From the NCBI GenBank assembly GCA_934481345.1, contig CAKSPF010000010.1:18191-82190 (forward strand): a stretch of DNA of 64,000 bases, written 5' to 3'. A program made the position numbers and the translations under genes. Shown in pieces: positions 17,644 to 26,687 of this stretch (positions are counted from its first letter, which is position 1; the number at the start of each line of letters is the position of its first letter). Source of the stretch: an uncultured Clostridia bacterium (GTDB taxonomy: Bacteria; Bacillota; Clostridia; UMGS1810). The notes under the pieces were generated by a model, which was given only the letters and a program-made list of their open reading frames with translations, searched no databases and was not told where the DNA came from.

Positions 17644-17679
17644 ATAATGTGCTTGGACGAGTCAGTCCAAGCACATTAT
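17644..17679. repeat. Hairpin repeat with GTGCTTGGAC core, copy 1
   Basis: A 15-bp perfect inverted repeat (17644-17658 with 17665-17679), loop GAGTCA. It can act as the terminator of the glycosidase unit. The 10-bp arm core GTGCTTGGAC recurs with another loop at 62399-62425, next to a broken transposase, so it is a dispersed repeat and not only a local terminator. Confidence 0.75.
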
Positions 17680-17869
17680 ACAACAACAGCAGGTGCGTGA
17701 ATATCCAAACTCGTTTTTTGAACGGATTTTTTACGCCACTGCTGTGTTAAAATACTCGCAAATGCTGACGCCTGTCAAATCCGACAAGCTGAAAGATTTC
17801 AAAAACATCCATCCGCAGGTAATGTGTGTTCGAACCCCGATTGCCTATTTTAAAACCTCTTATTTTTGA
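17666..17869 (+). pseudogene. Unidentified coding-like fragment without start
   Basis: An open frame of about 68 codons runs from the right arm of the hairpin to TGA at 17867-17869. It contains SFFERIFYATAVLKY and DKLKDFKNIHP, with protein-like composition. There is no start codon or ribosome site at its beginning, so it seems to be the 3' end of a gene cut off by the hairpin. I do not recognise the family. Its end overlaps the end of the convergent PHP gene. Confidence 0.4.
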
Positions 17870-18593
17870 GCCATGAATGTTCAATATTTTCAAGAGAGTA
17901 TCCGCTGTCCGGATTTTTGCTGACCTTATAGTGATTAAGGGTACATTTGCCGTTTTGTATTATAGCAATAAGCTCTTTGATGTTTTTTGGGTTTTCGTCT
18001 GTTTCCACAGCCGCAAGATATTCTCTTATTCCATCGTGGTTGTCACTGCCCACTGTCTTAAAAAGTCCGTAGTTTCCGGCATATATATCCGCCATTTTGT
18101 TTTCGTCCTCCGGCAAGGTCGCATTCAGAACCTCAACGCCGTCCGATTTCCACGGATTGAGCCTTATAAGCTCAATATAGTCGGCAGAGCGATACGGATG
18201 AGCCTGCACTATGATTCCGCCGCCGTCATGCACGCGGTCGAAATAATCCGAAAGCCGCCATTTATGACAGTCGGGATTGCTGTAGAGCCACCTATCGTCA
18301 AGCCCGTAAGTCAGAAAATCAGTTCCGTGATACGAATACTCCCACGCAAAAAACACATTCATCCCCAGCTTTTCGCCCTCTGCCAGCGCATTTTCATACC
18401 CTTTTTTGAACATATCCACCTTGCTTTTCCAGTCAAGCTCGCGGCAAACTGTGGTATTTCCGTTGAAAAAATGGTCGGTAACGACAATTCCGCTGTAGCC
18501 CAGCTCATGATATGCCCTTACAAGATTTGCAGCGCTTACTCTGCTGCATCTGCTTATTTCCTTGGTATGACAGTGGAGTTCATATCTGTACAC
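17850..18593 (-). CDS. PHP-domain metal-dependent phosphoesterase
   Basis: A 247-aa protein of the PHP superfamily. Metal-binding motifs are ELHCHTKEIS at the start, VTDHFF near residue 42, AHPYR near residue 133 and GSDNHD near residue 183. PHP proteins hydrolyse phosphate esters such as sugar or nucleotide phosphates. I choose the GTG at 18591-18593 because AAAGGA is 9 nt before it and the domain starts at once; a longer ATG start is possible. A broken copy of its 3' end lies at 12158-12292, on the other side of the glycosidase genes. Confidence 0.82.
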   Translation of the reverse strand: MYRYELHCHTKEISRCSRVSAANLVRAYHELGYSGIVVTDHFFNGNTTVCRELDWKSKVDMFKKGYENALAEGEKLGMNVFFAWEYSYHGTDFLTYGLDDRWLYSNPDCHKWRLSDYFDRVHDGGGIIVQAHPYRSADYIELIRLNPWKSDGVEVLNATLPEDENKMADIYAGNYGLFKTVGSDNHDGIREYLAAVETDENPKNIKELIAIIQNGKCTLNHYKVSKNPDSGYSLENIEHSWLKNKRF

Positions 18594-18617
18594 AAAGCAT
18601 CGTCCTTTCTTATCAAA

Positions 18618-18649
18618 AAGCAAGCTGAATCATAAGATACAGCCTGCTT
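18618..18649 (-). terminator. Intrinsic terminator after nadE
   Basis: AAGCAAGCTG (18618-18627) pairs with CAGCCTGCTT (18640-18649) with one mismatch; on the minus strand a T-run follows. It ends the NAD synthetase transcript, and the PHP gene starts just after. Confidence 0.7.
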
Positions 18650-18657
18650 GTAATTTT

Positions 18658-20610
18658 TTATAAATCTTCTGTTTCCTTAATCCAGCACGCAAACGAAGCG
18701 TCACTCGGCATACGCCAGTCGCCGCGCGGCGACAGACATGCGCTGCCGACCTTTACTCCGTCGGGCAGGCAGCTTCTTTTAAACTGCTGAGTAAAAAATC
18801 TTCTGTAAAAATTCTTCAGCCATTTGAGTATCTCGTCTTTGCCGTAATCGTCTTTAAATGCCGTGCATGCGAGATAATATATCTTTTTCGGCTCAAAACC
18901 GTATCTGAGAATATTATACAGGTAAAAATCGTGAAGCTCATACGGACCGACTATGCTCTCGGTTTTTTGTATAATCTTTCCGTTTTCGTCCGGCGGAATA
19001 AGCTCCGGGCTTATGGGAGTTGCGGCAATATCCTCGAGTACCTTTGTGCAGTCGGGGAAAATACTGTACTCGCATATGCTCTCTATCATCCATTTTACAA
19101 GCGTTTTCGGAATACTTGCATTTACGCCGTACATGCTCATGTGGTCTGCATTATAGGTGCACCAGCCGAGCGCAAGCTCGCTTAAATCACCCGTACCGAC
19201 AACAAGGCCTCCGTTTTTTCCCGCAAAATCCATCAGAACCTGTGTGCGTTCTCTCGCCTGAACGTTTTCATACGTTACGTCATGCTCATCGGGATTTTGA
19301 TTTATATCTTCAAAATGCTTCATACATGCGGATTTGATGTTTATCTCCTCACAGCTTATGCCCAAAAGCTTCATAAGCTTCAGAGAATTGTCATGAGTTC
19401 TGTCGGAGGTTCCGAAACACGGCATGGTTATGCCAAAGACATCTTTTGCATCTCTGCCGAGCTCTTTTGCCGCCTTGACGCTGACCAAAAGCGCAAGAGT
19501 GGAGTCCAGACCTCCCGAAACGCCGACTACAGGCTTTAATCCCGTGACGCCGAGTCTTTTTTTGAGCCCTGCAACCTGCATTTCAAATATCTGCATACAC
19601 CTGTCGGCTCTGTCCTTCTTAACCGCAGGCACAAACGGATGCTTTGAAATTTTCGCAAATTCCGCATTTCCTTTAAGCTCTCCGCACGGAATATAAACGC
19701 GCCTTATACTCTGCATGCTGCCGTAAAGCGTTGCACTGTCCCTGAACGTCGTTATCTTCTTTCTGTCTGCCTTTGCCTTTCCGACGTCCAGATCGGCAGT
19801 CAGTATATAATCCGAATCAACGCCCCTTGAGTTTTCCAGTACAACCGTTCCGTTTTCGGCAAAAAGCGAGTGTCCCGAAAATACAAGGTCGGTCGTTGAT
19901 TCCGCACAGCCTGCCGACGTATACACATAGCAGCTCAGAGTGCGTGCGGACTGCTGGCAGACAAGGTCGCTGCGGTATTTTCTCTTTGCAATCGTTTCGT
20001 TGCTTGCGGAAATATTTATCAAAACCTCCGCTCCGCCGAAAGCCAAAAATGTGCTCGGAGGTATCGGTGCCCACAAATCCTCGCATATTTCAACGCCGAA
20101 TTTAATCCTGCCGCCCATATCAAACACTATGTCCCTGCCTACGGGAATACTGTACGGATTGTTTTCATCAATTCCGATTTCAAAAGATGAAATTTCACTT
20201 CTCTGCAAATCAGCCGATGACGCAAACCATCTTTTCTCATAAAATTCATTATATGACGGAATGAATGTCTTTGGCACTATACCGCATATTCTTCCCTTAT
20301 AAATAACCGCGGCGCAGTTGTATATAAGACCGTCAATTTCAAGCGGCAGACCGATCGTGACAACGCACGAAAGCTTTTTGCTTTCATCGGTGATTTTTCC
20401 GAGAGATTTAACAGCGCCGTTTGTAAGTGCACTCTGAAAGAAAAGGTCGGCACAGGTATATCCCGTAACGCAAAGCTCAGGAAAAACAACTATATCTGCC
20501 CTGCTCCCGTCCGCTCTTTCCATAAAAGATATTATATTTTGAGTATTCTTATCGGTATCGGCAACCGCAACCTCAGGCACAGCGCTTGTAACCCTCAGAA
20601 AATCATACAT
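18658..20610 (-). CDS. nadE: Glutamine-dependent NAD+ synthetase
   Basis: About 650 aa with two domains. The N-terminal nitrilase-like glutaminase (about 1-290) has VVFPELCVTGY, a Lys in VPKTFIPSY and the nucleophile Cys in GVEICED. The C-terminal synthetase has the PP-loop GVSGGLDSTLALL near residue 365 and TGDLSELALGWCTYN. It makes NAD+ from deamido-NAD+, glutamine and ATP. The ATG at 20608-20610 follows CGGAG with correct spacing; a GTG nine bases upstream is also possible. Its distance to galM is 70 bp. Confidence 0.95.
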   Translation of the reverse strand: MYDFLRVTSAVPEVAVADTDKNTQNIISFMERADGSRADIVVFPELCVTGYTCADLFFQSALTNGAVKSLGKITDESKKLSCVVTIGLPLEIDGLIYNCAAVIYKGRICGIVPKTFIPSYNEFYEKRWFASSADLQRSEISSFEIGIDENNPYSIPVGRDIVFDMGGRIKFGVEICEDLWAPIPPSTFLAFGGAEVLINISASNETIAKRKYRSDLVCQQSARTLSCYVYTSAGCAESTTDLVFSGHSLFAENGTVVLENSRGVDSDYILTADLDVGKAKADRKKITTFRDSATLYGSMQSIRRVYIPCGELKGNAEFAKISKHPFVPAVKKDRADRCMQIFEMQVAGLKKRLGVTGLKPVVGVSGGLDSTLALLVSVKAAKELGRDAKDVFGITMPCFGTSDRTHDNSLKLMKLLGISCEEINIKSACMKHFEDINQNPDEHDVTYENVQARERTQVLMDFAGKNGGLVVGTGDLSELALGWCTYNADHMSMYGVNASIPKTLVKWMIESICEYSIFPDCTKVLEDIAATPISPELIPPDENGKIIQKTESIVGPYELHDFYLYNILRYGFEPKKIYYLACTAFKDDYGKDEILKWLKNFYRRFFTQQFKRSCLPDGVKVGSACLSPRGDWRMPSDASFACWIKETEDL

Positions 20611-20680
20611 TAAATTCACTCCGAATCATTTCACATGTTTTTTTAATATTTTCCGCATTATTGCAGACAATATACACATG

Positions 20681-21718
20681 TCATTCATTTATTTCAAACT
20701 TATATACGGTAGTATAATCATACTTATCTCCGCACCTTAACACAGGCGACGGGAAAAAGCTGAATGACGTACTGTTCGGGAAGAACTGAGTTTCAAGGCA
20801 CACCGCGTCATACGGAGAATATACTGCGCCGTCCTTGCACTTCCTGCCCTCTTCTATAAAATTGCCCGTGTAAAGCTGCACTCCGGGTTTGTCGGTATAG
20901 GTTGTCATTTTTATACCGGTTTTGTCACCCACAAGCACTGCCGCCTCACGCATACCGCAGCCGTCAAGTACATAGTTATGGTCATAACCTTTTGCCGACG
21001 TCAACGGTTCAAAATCAGCGTTTATATCCCTGCCGACTTCCTTGAAATCTCTGAAATCAAGAGGTGTATCGCCGACAGACAGTATTTCGCCCGTGGGAGA
21101 GCCTGTTTCGTCAGCCGGTGTATAAAAGCTTGAATTTATCTTCAAAATATGTTTGAGTGCACTTCCGGAATTATGACCGTTCAGATTAAAATAGCTGTGA
21201 TTTGTAAAATTAATCACCGTATCCTTGTCCGAAACCGCCTCATAGTGAATTTCAAGGGCATTTTCGTCAGTAAGGGTATATGTTACCTTACAGTCAAGAT
21301 TTCCCGGAAATCCTTCTTCGCCGTCTGCGCTCAGATATGTAAACTCAACGCTTGAGCCGTTTTCATCGGGGCATGAGCCCTCCCAAACGCGCTTTGAAAA
21401 ACCTGTTTTTCCGCCGTGAAGCGTGTTGCCGTTGCTGTTTGCCGCAAGCTTGTAAACCTTGCCGTTAAGTGTAAACTGTGCCTTGCCTATTCTGTTCGCA
21501 AAACGTCCTATGGCAGCTCCGAATGAACCTTCGTTGTTCTCATATTCCGCAAGTGTGTCGCGGCCGAGCACAACATCCGTACCGTTTATGCACAGCTTCT
21601 TTATGATGCATCCCAGGCTTATAAACTCCGCACTGAGACCTTTTTTATTATCTGCCTTGTACAAATAAACTTCCTGTCCGTCCTTTGTTACGCCGAAAAG
21701 CTCTTTGTTAACGCTCAA
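20681..21718 (-). CDS. galM: Aldose 1-epimerase (galactose mutarotase)
   Basis: A 345-aa enzyme interconverting alpha and beta anomers of hexoses. Typical segments are GAAIGRFANRIGKAQF near residue 63, NGNTLHGGKTGFSKRVWE with a catalytic His, FTNHSYFNLNGH and LETQFFPNS with the catalytic Glu. I choose TTG at 21716-21718 because GGAGG is 7 nt before it and a Met-led start upstream would hide this site. It sits close to sugar-degradation genes, which fits its job. Confidence 0.92.
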   Translation of the reverse strand: MSVNKELFGVTKDGQEVYLYKADNKKGLSAEFISLGCIIKKLCINGTDVVLGRDTLAEYENNEGSFGAAIGRFANRIGKAQFTLNGKVYKLAANSNGNTLHGGKTGFSKRVWEGSCPDENGSSVEFTYLSADGEEGFPGNLDCKVTYTLTDENALEIHYEAVSDKDTVINFTNHSYFNLNGHNSGSALKHILKINSSFYTPADETGSPTGEILSVGDTPLDFRDFKEVGRDINADFEPLTSAKGYDHNYVLDGCGMREAAVLVGDKTGIKMTTYTDKPGVQLYTGNFIEEGRKCKDGAVYSPYDAVCLETQFFPNSTSFSFFPSPVLRCGDKYDYTTVYKFEINE

Positions 21719-21753
21719 ATCTATCCCTCCGATTGATAATGTTATACACAGGT

Positions 21754-21782
21754 ATTTTAACATAATATTCCGTTTAAGTCAA
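21754..21782 (-). promoter_or_regulatory. Promoter of galM (and perhaps nadE)
   Basis: On the minus strand TTGACT (21777-21782), 17 nt, TAAAAT (21754-21759), about 36 nt ahead of the TTG start. Confidence 0.8.
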
Positions 21783-21841
21783 TCGCTGTATGGATTATAA
21801 AATCAAAATTTGTTTGATTTTGCAAAAAGTTTTTTATTCTA

Positions 21842-21870
21842 TTGACGGATTGGAAATTTTTATATAAAAT
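21842..21870 (+). promoter_or_regulatory. Promoter of hppA
   Basis: TTGACG (21842-21847), 17 nt, TAAAAT (21865-21870), 33 nt before the start codon; divergent from the galM promoter. Confidence 0.8.
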
Positions 21871-21903
21871 AGAAATAACAAATTTAATATGAGGAGTGTT
21901 ATT

Positions 21904-23982
21904 ATGAAAAATTTTGCACCATTTTTAGCACTTGCTGCGGCAGTAATTGCCCTATGTTATGCAGCCGTACAGTTTTTTTCGGTTAAAAGCAAGCCTGAAG
22001 GCACCGAAAAAATGCAGGTCATCAGCTCAAAAATCAGAAAAGGCGCAATGGCATACCTTAAAAGGCAGTATAAGACTGTCGGTATCTTCTTTGCGGTTAT
22101 GTTCGTTATACTAATTATTCTTTCATCCATGGATTATCTGTCACCTTTCGTACCTTTTGCTTTCCTCACGGGAGGATTTTTCTCGGGACTTTCCGGCTTT
22201 GTCGGAATGAAAATCGCAACCTATGCCAACACCAGAACCGCAAACGGCGCGCGCGAAGGACTCAATAAAGGTCTTAAAATTGCCTTTGCCTCCGGCTCGG
22301 TTATGGGACTTACCGTTGTAGGTCTCGGACTTCTGGACATAAGCGTATGGTTTATTCTCTTAAAATATGTATTTAAGCTTGCAAATGAATCTGAAATTAC
22401 CACAACCATGCTTACCTTCGGTATGGGCGCAAGCTCAATGGCGCTTTTTGCAAGAGTCGGCGGCGGTATATTTACAAAAGCGGCTGACGTAGGCGCAGAC
22501 CTTGTGGGCAAGGTAGAAGCAGGAATACCTGAGGACGATCCGCGCAACCCTGCCTGCATTGCAGACAACGTAGGCGATAATGTAGGCGATGTTGCAGGTA
22601 TGGGAGCGGATTTATACGAATCATATGTAGGCTCTGTCATATCATGTTCGGCGCTTGCCGCAGCGGCGGGTCTGAAATTCGGCGGAGTTGTAACGCCGAT
22701 GCTCATAGCCGCACTGGGAATTATAGCTTCCATAATAGGCACGTTTTTCGTAAGCACCAAAGAGGGTGCAACTCAGCTTCAGCTTCTGGGTTCTCTTCGC
22801 CGCGGAACATATGTAAGCGCAGTTTTGTCTGCTATAGGTTCGGCAGCTGTAATATTCCTTATGCTTCCGGACAATAAAGGCGTTCTTGCGGCTGTTATTT
22901 CCGGTCTTGTCGCAGGTGTGCTCATAGGCTACTTTACGGAATACTACACATCGGATTCATACAACCCTACCAAAAAGCTTGCAAGATCGTCTGAAACAGG
23001 CAGCGCGACAATCATCATAGACGGAATTGCACTCGGTATGCTTTCTACGGCAATCCCGGTTGTAATAATTGCGGCTTCCGTATTAATCAGCTACTTTGCT
23101 TCCGGCGGAGCAAACAACTTTGCAATGGGACTTTACGGAATAGGTATATCGGCTGTAGGTATGCTCTCAACCCTCGGAATTACTCTTGCGACAGACGCTT
23201 ACGGCCCTGTTGCCGACAATGCCGGCGGAATAGCCGAAATGGCCGGACTTGAACCAGAGGTAAGAAACAGAACCGACGCTCTCGACTCGCTCGGAAACAC
23301 TACCGCGGCTACAGGAAAGGGCTTTGCAATCGGTTCCGCGGCGCTCACGGCGCTTGCGCTTATCGTTTCATACACAGACAAAGTAAATGCAATAAATCCG
23401 AAAGTATTAAATCTTGAAATCACAAACACTCCCGTTCTCATAGGTTTGTTTATAGGTGCAATGCTGCCGTTTTTGTTCTCGGCATTTACAATGCAGGCAG
23501 TCGGCAGAGCCGCACAGAAAATAGTCGTTGAAGTACGGCGCCAGTTCAGGCAGATTAAAGGTCTGATGGAGGGCAAGGCAGAGGCGGATTACGAAACCTG
23601 CATAGACATATGCACACGCTCGTCGCTCAAAGAAATGATACTTCCTGCGGCAATCGGCATAATATCCCCGATTATAGTAGGTCTGATACTCGGACCGAAC
23701 GGCGTGGTGGGAATGCTCGCAGGCGCTCTCGTTTCGGGATTTGTACTGGCAATAATGATGGCAAACTCGGGCGGAAGCTGGGATAATGCAAAAAAATACA
23801 TTGAAGCCGGAAACTTCGGCGGAAAAGGCTCCGACAATCACAAGGCGGCAGTCGTAGGCGACACTGTGGGAGATCCGTTCAAGGATACATCCGGTCCGTC
23901 CGTAAATATATTAATCAAGCTTTTAAGTATGGTATCAATCGTTTTTGCAGCAATAATAGTAAACTTCCACTTGTTGGGATAA
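21904..23982 (+). CDS. hppA: Membrane pyrophosphatase, ion-pumping
   Basis: A 692-aa integral membrane pump that hydrolyses pyrophosphate and exports Na+ or H+. It has about 16 hydrophobic segments and the substrate motif GGGIFTKAADVGADLVGK with many Asp residues in the following DNVGDNVGDVAGMGADL. The segment GNTTAATGKG carries Ala where K+-independent pumps have Lys, so it is likely the K+-dependent type. I start at ATG 21904, which has GAGGAG at 21891. It is monocistronic with its own promoter and terminator. Confidence 0.95.
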   Translation: MKNFAPFLALAAAVIALCYAAVQFFSVKSKPEGTEKMQVISSKIRKGAMAYLKRQYKTVGIFFAVMFVILIILSSMDYLSPFVPFAFLTGGFFSGLSGFVGMKIATYANTRTANGAREGLNKGLKIAFASGSVMGLTVVGLGLLDISVWFILLKYVFKLANESEITTTMLTFGMGASSMALFARVGGGIFTKAADVGADLVGKVEAGIPEDDPRNPACIADNVGDNVGDVAGMGADLYESYVGSVISCSALAAAAGLKFGGVVTPMLIAALGIIASIIGTFFVSTKEGATQLQLLGSLRRGTYVSAVLSAIGSAAVIFLMLPDNKGVLAAVISGLVAGVLIGYFTEYYTSDSYNPTKKLARSSETGSATIIIDGIALGMLSTAIPVVIIAASVLISYFASGGANNFAMGLYGIGISAVGMLSTLGITLATDAYGPVADNAGGIAEMAGLEPEVRNRTDALDSLGNTTAATGKGFAIGSAALTALALIVSYTDKVNAINPKVLNLEITNTPVLIGLFIGAMLPFLFSAFTMQAVGRAAQKIVVEVRRQFRQIKGLMEGKAEADYETCIDICTRSSLKEMILPAAIGIISPIIVGLILGPNGVVGMLAGALVSGFVLAIMMANSGGSWDNAKKYIEAGNFGGKGSDNHKAAVVGDTVGDPFKDTSGPSVNILIKLLSMVSIVFAAIIVNFHLLG

Positions 23983-23997
23983 TTCCGTTTTCATTTG

Positions 23998-24025
23998 AAA
24001 TCCCTGTCCTGAAGGACAGGGATTT
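23998..24025 (+). terminator. Intrinsic terminator of hppA
   Basis: A 12-bp stem (23998-24009 with 24014-24025), TGAA loop and T-run. Confidence 0.9.
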
Positions 24026-24038
24026 TTTGTATAAAACA

Positions 24039-24075
24039 AAATTCTCCTGCCGTTTGTCTACCGGCAGGAGAATTT
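24039..24075 (-). terminator. Second hairpin, terminator of a lost leftward gene
   Basis: A 14-bp perfect stem (24039-24052 with 24062-24075). On the minus strand it is followed by a T-rich run (AATTTTGTTTTAT), and it lies 2 bp after the stop of a broken leftward gene, so it is the natural end of that gene. Confidence 0.7.
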
Positions 24076-24077
24076 CC

Positions 24078-24358
24078 TTATTTTTCTTCCTTTATGCCCA
24101 TGTAAAATGTATTTTTTTCGTTTAATTTATCCGTCAGCATATCAAGCGCTTCACCGAAATTAGTAATTTAAGGAAAGTCCGGGAGACGGCATAAAATCTG
24201 AGGTTTTTAGAGTTTGAGTTAATGGTGGTTTTATGGAGATTATATTTCATAAATCAAGTCACAAATCACTTTTTTCAAGATTGATTGATGAAATTAGTAA
24301 GTATAGAGTGCAAGTCTTTTACTGTGTTTTCAGCAAGCGACTTGTTTTCGGAATACAT
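24078..24358 (-). pseudogene. Decayed small gene interrupted by a 134-bp insertion
   Basis: The 3' part (24078-24166) reads TNFGEALDMLTDKLNEKN then a short tail to TAA. The 5' part (24290-24358) reads from ATG: ENKSLAENTVKDLHSILTNF. Both parts meet in the same frame at an 11-bp direct repeat, GAAATTAGTAA on the plus strand (24156-24166 and 24290-24300). Removing one copy plus the DNA between gives one continuous helical protein of about 46 codons. More coding-like sequence in another frame lies further upstream, so the original gene was probably longer. Family not recognised. Confidence 0.5.
24156..24300. repeat. 11-bp direct repeats bounding a 134-bp insertion
   Basis: GAAATTAGTAA occurs at 24156-24166 and 24290-24300. 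The 123 bp between have no clear terminal inverted repeats and no convincing gene. It may be a small insertion with target duplication or a slipped duplication product. Confidence 0.55.
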
Positions 24359-24515
24359 TTTTTACATAATTGTAAGCCTTTTGATAATTAACAACTTTAA
24401 TTTTTTTGGCATCTATTCTTTTATAGTCAATCGCTACATCTCCTGATAAGTATAGTGTGAGTGTATCACATAATTAACAATAACTCAATAGTTTACAGAA
24501 AATATTTTTTATATC

Positions 24516-24596
24516 TGCGTATTATTGGAAATTAGCACTGTTTTATAGTTGCGTATTGTTAGGTTTTGGCGAATATTTATACTTGCGTTTTGTTAT
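24516..24596. promoter_or_regulatory. Three TGCGT-T-TT direct repeats at exact 34-bp steps
   Basis: TGCGTATTATT (24516), TGCGTATTGTT (24550) and TGCGTTTTGTT (24584) are spaced exactly 34 bp apart. The last one overlaps a possible promoter (TTGCGT, 17 nt, TACAAT at 24606). They lie just before the ATPase gene and may be an operator array. Confidence 0.4.
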
Positions 24597-24633
24597 AATA
24601 TATGATACAATATCTGTGAAAGCGAGGGATATT

Positions 24634-25992
24634 ATGATTTTAAAACGAAAAGCATATGAGCAGCTGTTATCCTGGAAAAACGAGTGCAACGGTTCCCGTG
24701 CAATATTGGTGGAGGGCGCAAGACGCATCGGAAAATCTACTATTGTTGAGGAATTTGCCAAAAACGAATATAAATCATATATTCTGATAGATTTTGCGAA
24801 TGTGTCCGGTACCGTGATTGACGCCTTTGAAAATCATAAAAACAACCTTGACGAATTATTTATGCTTCTTTCCCTGGAATATGGCGTTAAGCTGTTTAAA
24901 AGAGAGTCTGCAATAATATTTGATGAGGTGCAGCTGTATCCAACGGCGAGACAACTGATTAAATATCTGGTTGCGGACGGCAGATATGATTACATTGAAA
25001 CGGGTTCTTTAATTTCAATTAAAGAAAATGTTCAGAATATTCTCATTCCTTCCGAAGAAAGAAAACTAAAAATGTATCCGTTGGATTTTGAGGAGTTCTG
25101 CTGGTGTTTTGGCGAGGAAATTCTGATTGAATATATTAAAAAATGTTTTGAGGAAAGAAAGCCCTTGGAAGAGGGATTTCACAGCAGAGCTATGTTTTTA
25201 TTTAAGCAATATATGCTTGTCGGCGGAATGCCCAAAAGCGTTATTGCCTTTATAGAAGGGGCGAGGGATTTTGACAGTGCGGATAGAGAAAAGAGAGATA
25301 TTTTAAACTTATACCGTGATGATATTTTGAAAATAAATACTCGTTACCGCTCAAAAGTATTGTCTGTTTTTGAGCAAATTCCCGGATTTTTGTCCAGACA
25401 CGAGAAAAGGGTTATATTAAGCAAAATTGCCGAAGGCTCAACTATTGACCAATATGCCGATACCTTCTTTTGGCTCGGCAACTCTATGATTTGCAATGAA
25501 TGTTTCTTAACAAGAGACCCAAACGTTGGACTGGCTCTGAACGAAGACAGAAGCTACATTAAATGTTATATGGGAGACACGGGTCTGCTTGTCAGCCACG
25601 CATTTGATGAAAATTCTCTGGCGGACTCTGAACTATACAGGCAAATTCTTAATGATAAGCTGTCGCTTAACGAAGGAATGCTCTATGAAAATGCTATTGC
25701 TCAAATGCTTACCTGCAACGGACATAAGCTGTATTTCTATACACATTACAACGAGGAAAAGCGCAGAAATGACATAGAGATAGATTTTATCATTTCCAAT
25801 AACAGCAAATTGAAGTATAAGATTTATCCTATTGAAGTAAAGTCTACAAAAAGGTATTCCGTAGCTTCACTTGAACGCTTTAAAGAAAAATACGGTTCAA
25901 GAATCGGGGAATGTTATGTGATTCACCCCAAAAATTTAAGTGTTAAAGACGGCATAATTTATTTGCCGGCATATATGACTATGTGTTTGTAA
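24634..25992 (+). CDS. AAA-type ATPase with DUF4143-like C-terminal domain
   Basis: A 452-aa protein of the broad ATP-binding family found in many gut Clostridia. Walker A is GARRIGKST near residue 35, Walker B is AIIFDEVQ near residue 90. The C-terminal domain has a nuclease-fold-like core: IEIDFIIS followed by IYPIEVKSTKRYS, the D and E-x-K pattern. These proteins are often called archaeal-type or predicted AAA ATPases; their function is not settled. The ATG at 24634 follows GCGAGGG; the gene appears to stand alone. Confidence 0.75.
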   Translation: MILKRKAYEQLLSWKNECNGSRAILVEGARRIGKSTIVEEFAKNEYKSYILIDFANVSGTVIDAFENHKNNLDELFMLLSLEYGVKLFKRESAIIFDEVQLYPTARQLIKYLVADGRYDYIETGSLISIKENVQNILIPSEERKLKMYPLDFEEFCWCFGEEILIEYIKKCFEERKPLEEGFHSRAMFLFKQYMLVGGMPKSVIAFIEGARDFDSADREKRDILNLYRDDILKINTRYRSKVLSVFEQIPGFLSRHEKRVILSKIAEGSTIDQYADTFFWLGNSMICNECFLTRDPNVGLALNEDRSYIKCYMGDTGLLVSHAFDENSLADSELYRQILNDKLSLNEGMLYENAIAQMLTCNGHKLYFYTHYNEEKRRNDIEIDFIISNNSKLKYKIYPIEVKSTKRYSVASLERFKEKYGSRIGECYVIHPKNLSVKDGIIYLPAYMTMCL

Positions 25993-26042
25993 GTCAAAAT
26001 GGAAAATATTAAGTCATCGCCCAACGGACGATGACTTTGTCG

Positions 26043-26687
26043 TTATTTTATATTAATCACAAATTTGTTATTAAATTCAAAGAGCCTCTGTGCATCTACG
26101 TATGTGCAGAGGTTGTCTGTCGGATTTTTACCGCTGCATACTGCACTTGTCAAAATTCCTACAAGCTTTGGAACGGAATTGTTCAAAAGTATCGGCGAAC
26201 CGCTCAGCCCGTTATTTGCCGACATATCGACGTAGCCGATTTTGTTTTCGTAATTGTCTTTGGGCGGGGTTGAAAGGTGCCCTTTGAAAAATAACGGGTA
26301 CCTGTTGTGGGTATTGTATAATCCGAGCGAATAACCTACCGTGACAACCTCGCTGAGTACGGGGATTGATTGTTTTTCTCTTTCGGATATAATGTTTTCT
26401 TTTGATATGCTTGTATAAAACAGCTTTTTGCCATATATCCTTTTAAATTCTTCCTCAATATCGGAGAGCTTGCAGTACGCAAGGTCGCAGCCGTCAGATG
26501 TAATCCAGTCTGCGTTCATTATGAGAGGCAGCGTCAGTATTTCTCCTTCCGAGTTGCTGTGCAGTGTAAAGCGTGTTAAAGGTGTTTTTTCCGCAAAGTG
26601 CCCTGCTGTTACAATAGCAGGTTCCTGCTTGCCGTCTATATCAACGACGGTATAAAAACCCGTGGCTATATTAGATGACGCCGACAA
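26043..26687 (-). CDS. Trypsin-like serine protease domain, probably truncated at the N-terminus
   Basis: A 214-aa open frame with the chymotrypsin-fold catalytic triad: His in VTAGHF near residue 29, Asp in GCDLAYCKL near residue 68 and Ser in NGLSGSPIL near residue 163. The homologous segment begins right at the left end of the frame (IATGFYTVVD) without signal peptide or ribosome site, and it abuts a truncated gene on the other strand. I therefore think the 5' end was lost at a recombination junction near 26665. Whether the remaining product is expressed is unknown. Confidence 0.6.
   Translation of the reverse strand: MSASSNIATGFYTVVDIDGKQEPAIVTAGHFAEKTPLTRFTLHSNSEGEILTLPLIMNADWITSDGCDLAYCKLSDIEEEFKRIYGKKLFYTSISKENIISEREKQSIPVLSEVVTVGYSLGLYNTHNRYPLFFKGHLSTPPKDNYENKIGYVDMSANNGLSGSPILLNNSVPKLVGILTSAVCSGKNPTDNLCTYVDAQRLFEFNNKFVINIK

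Noticed and set aside
17877..18635. 252-codon open frame opposite to the PHP gene
   Set aside because: The minus strand carries clear PHP metal motifs and a start site. The plus-strand frame has no homology that I recognise.
22221..22760. Long open frame on the minus strand inside hppA
   Set aside because: It is a shadow of the pyrophosphatase reading frame; composition follows from the Ala/Gly-rich codons of hppA, and it has no ribosome site.
24171..24193. AGGAAAGTCCGGG resembles a conserved stretch of RNase P RNA
   Set aside because: The rest of the RNA (pairing stems, 3' part) is not found in the next few hundred bases. It is a short chance match within a small insertion.
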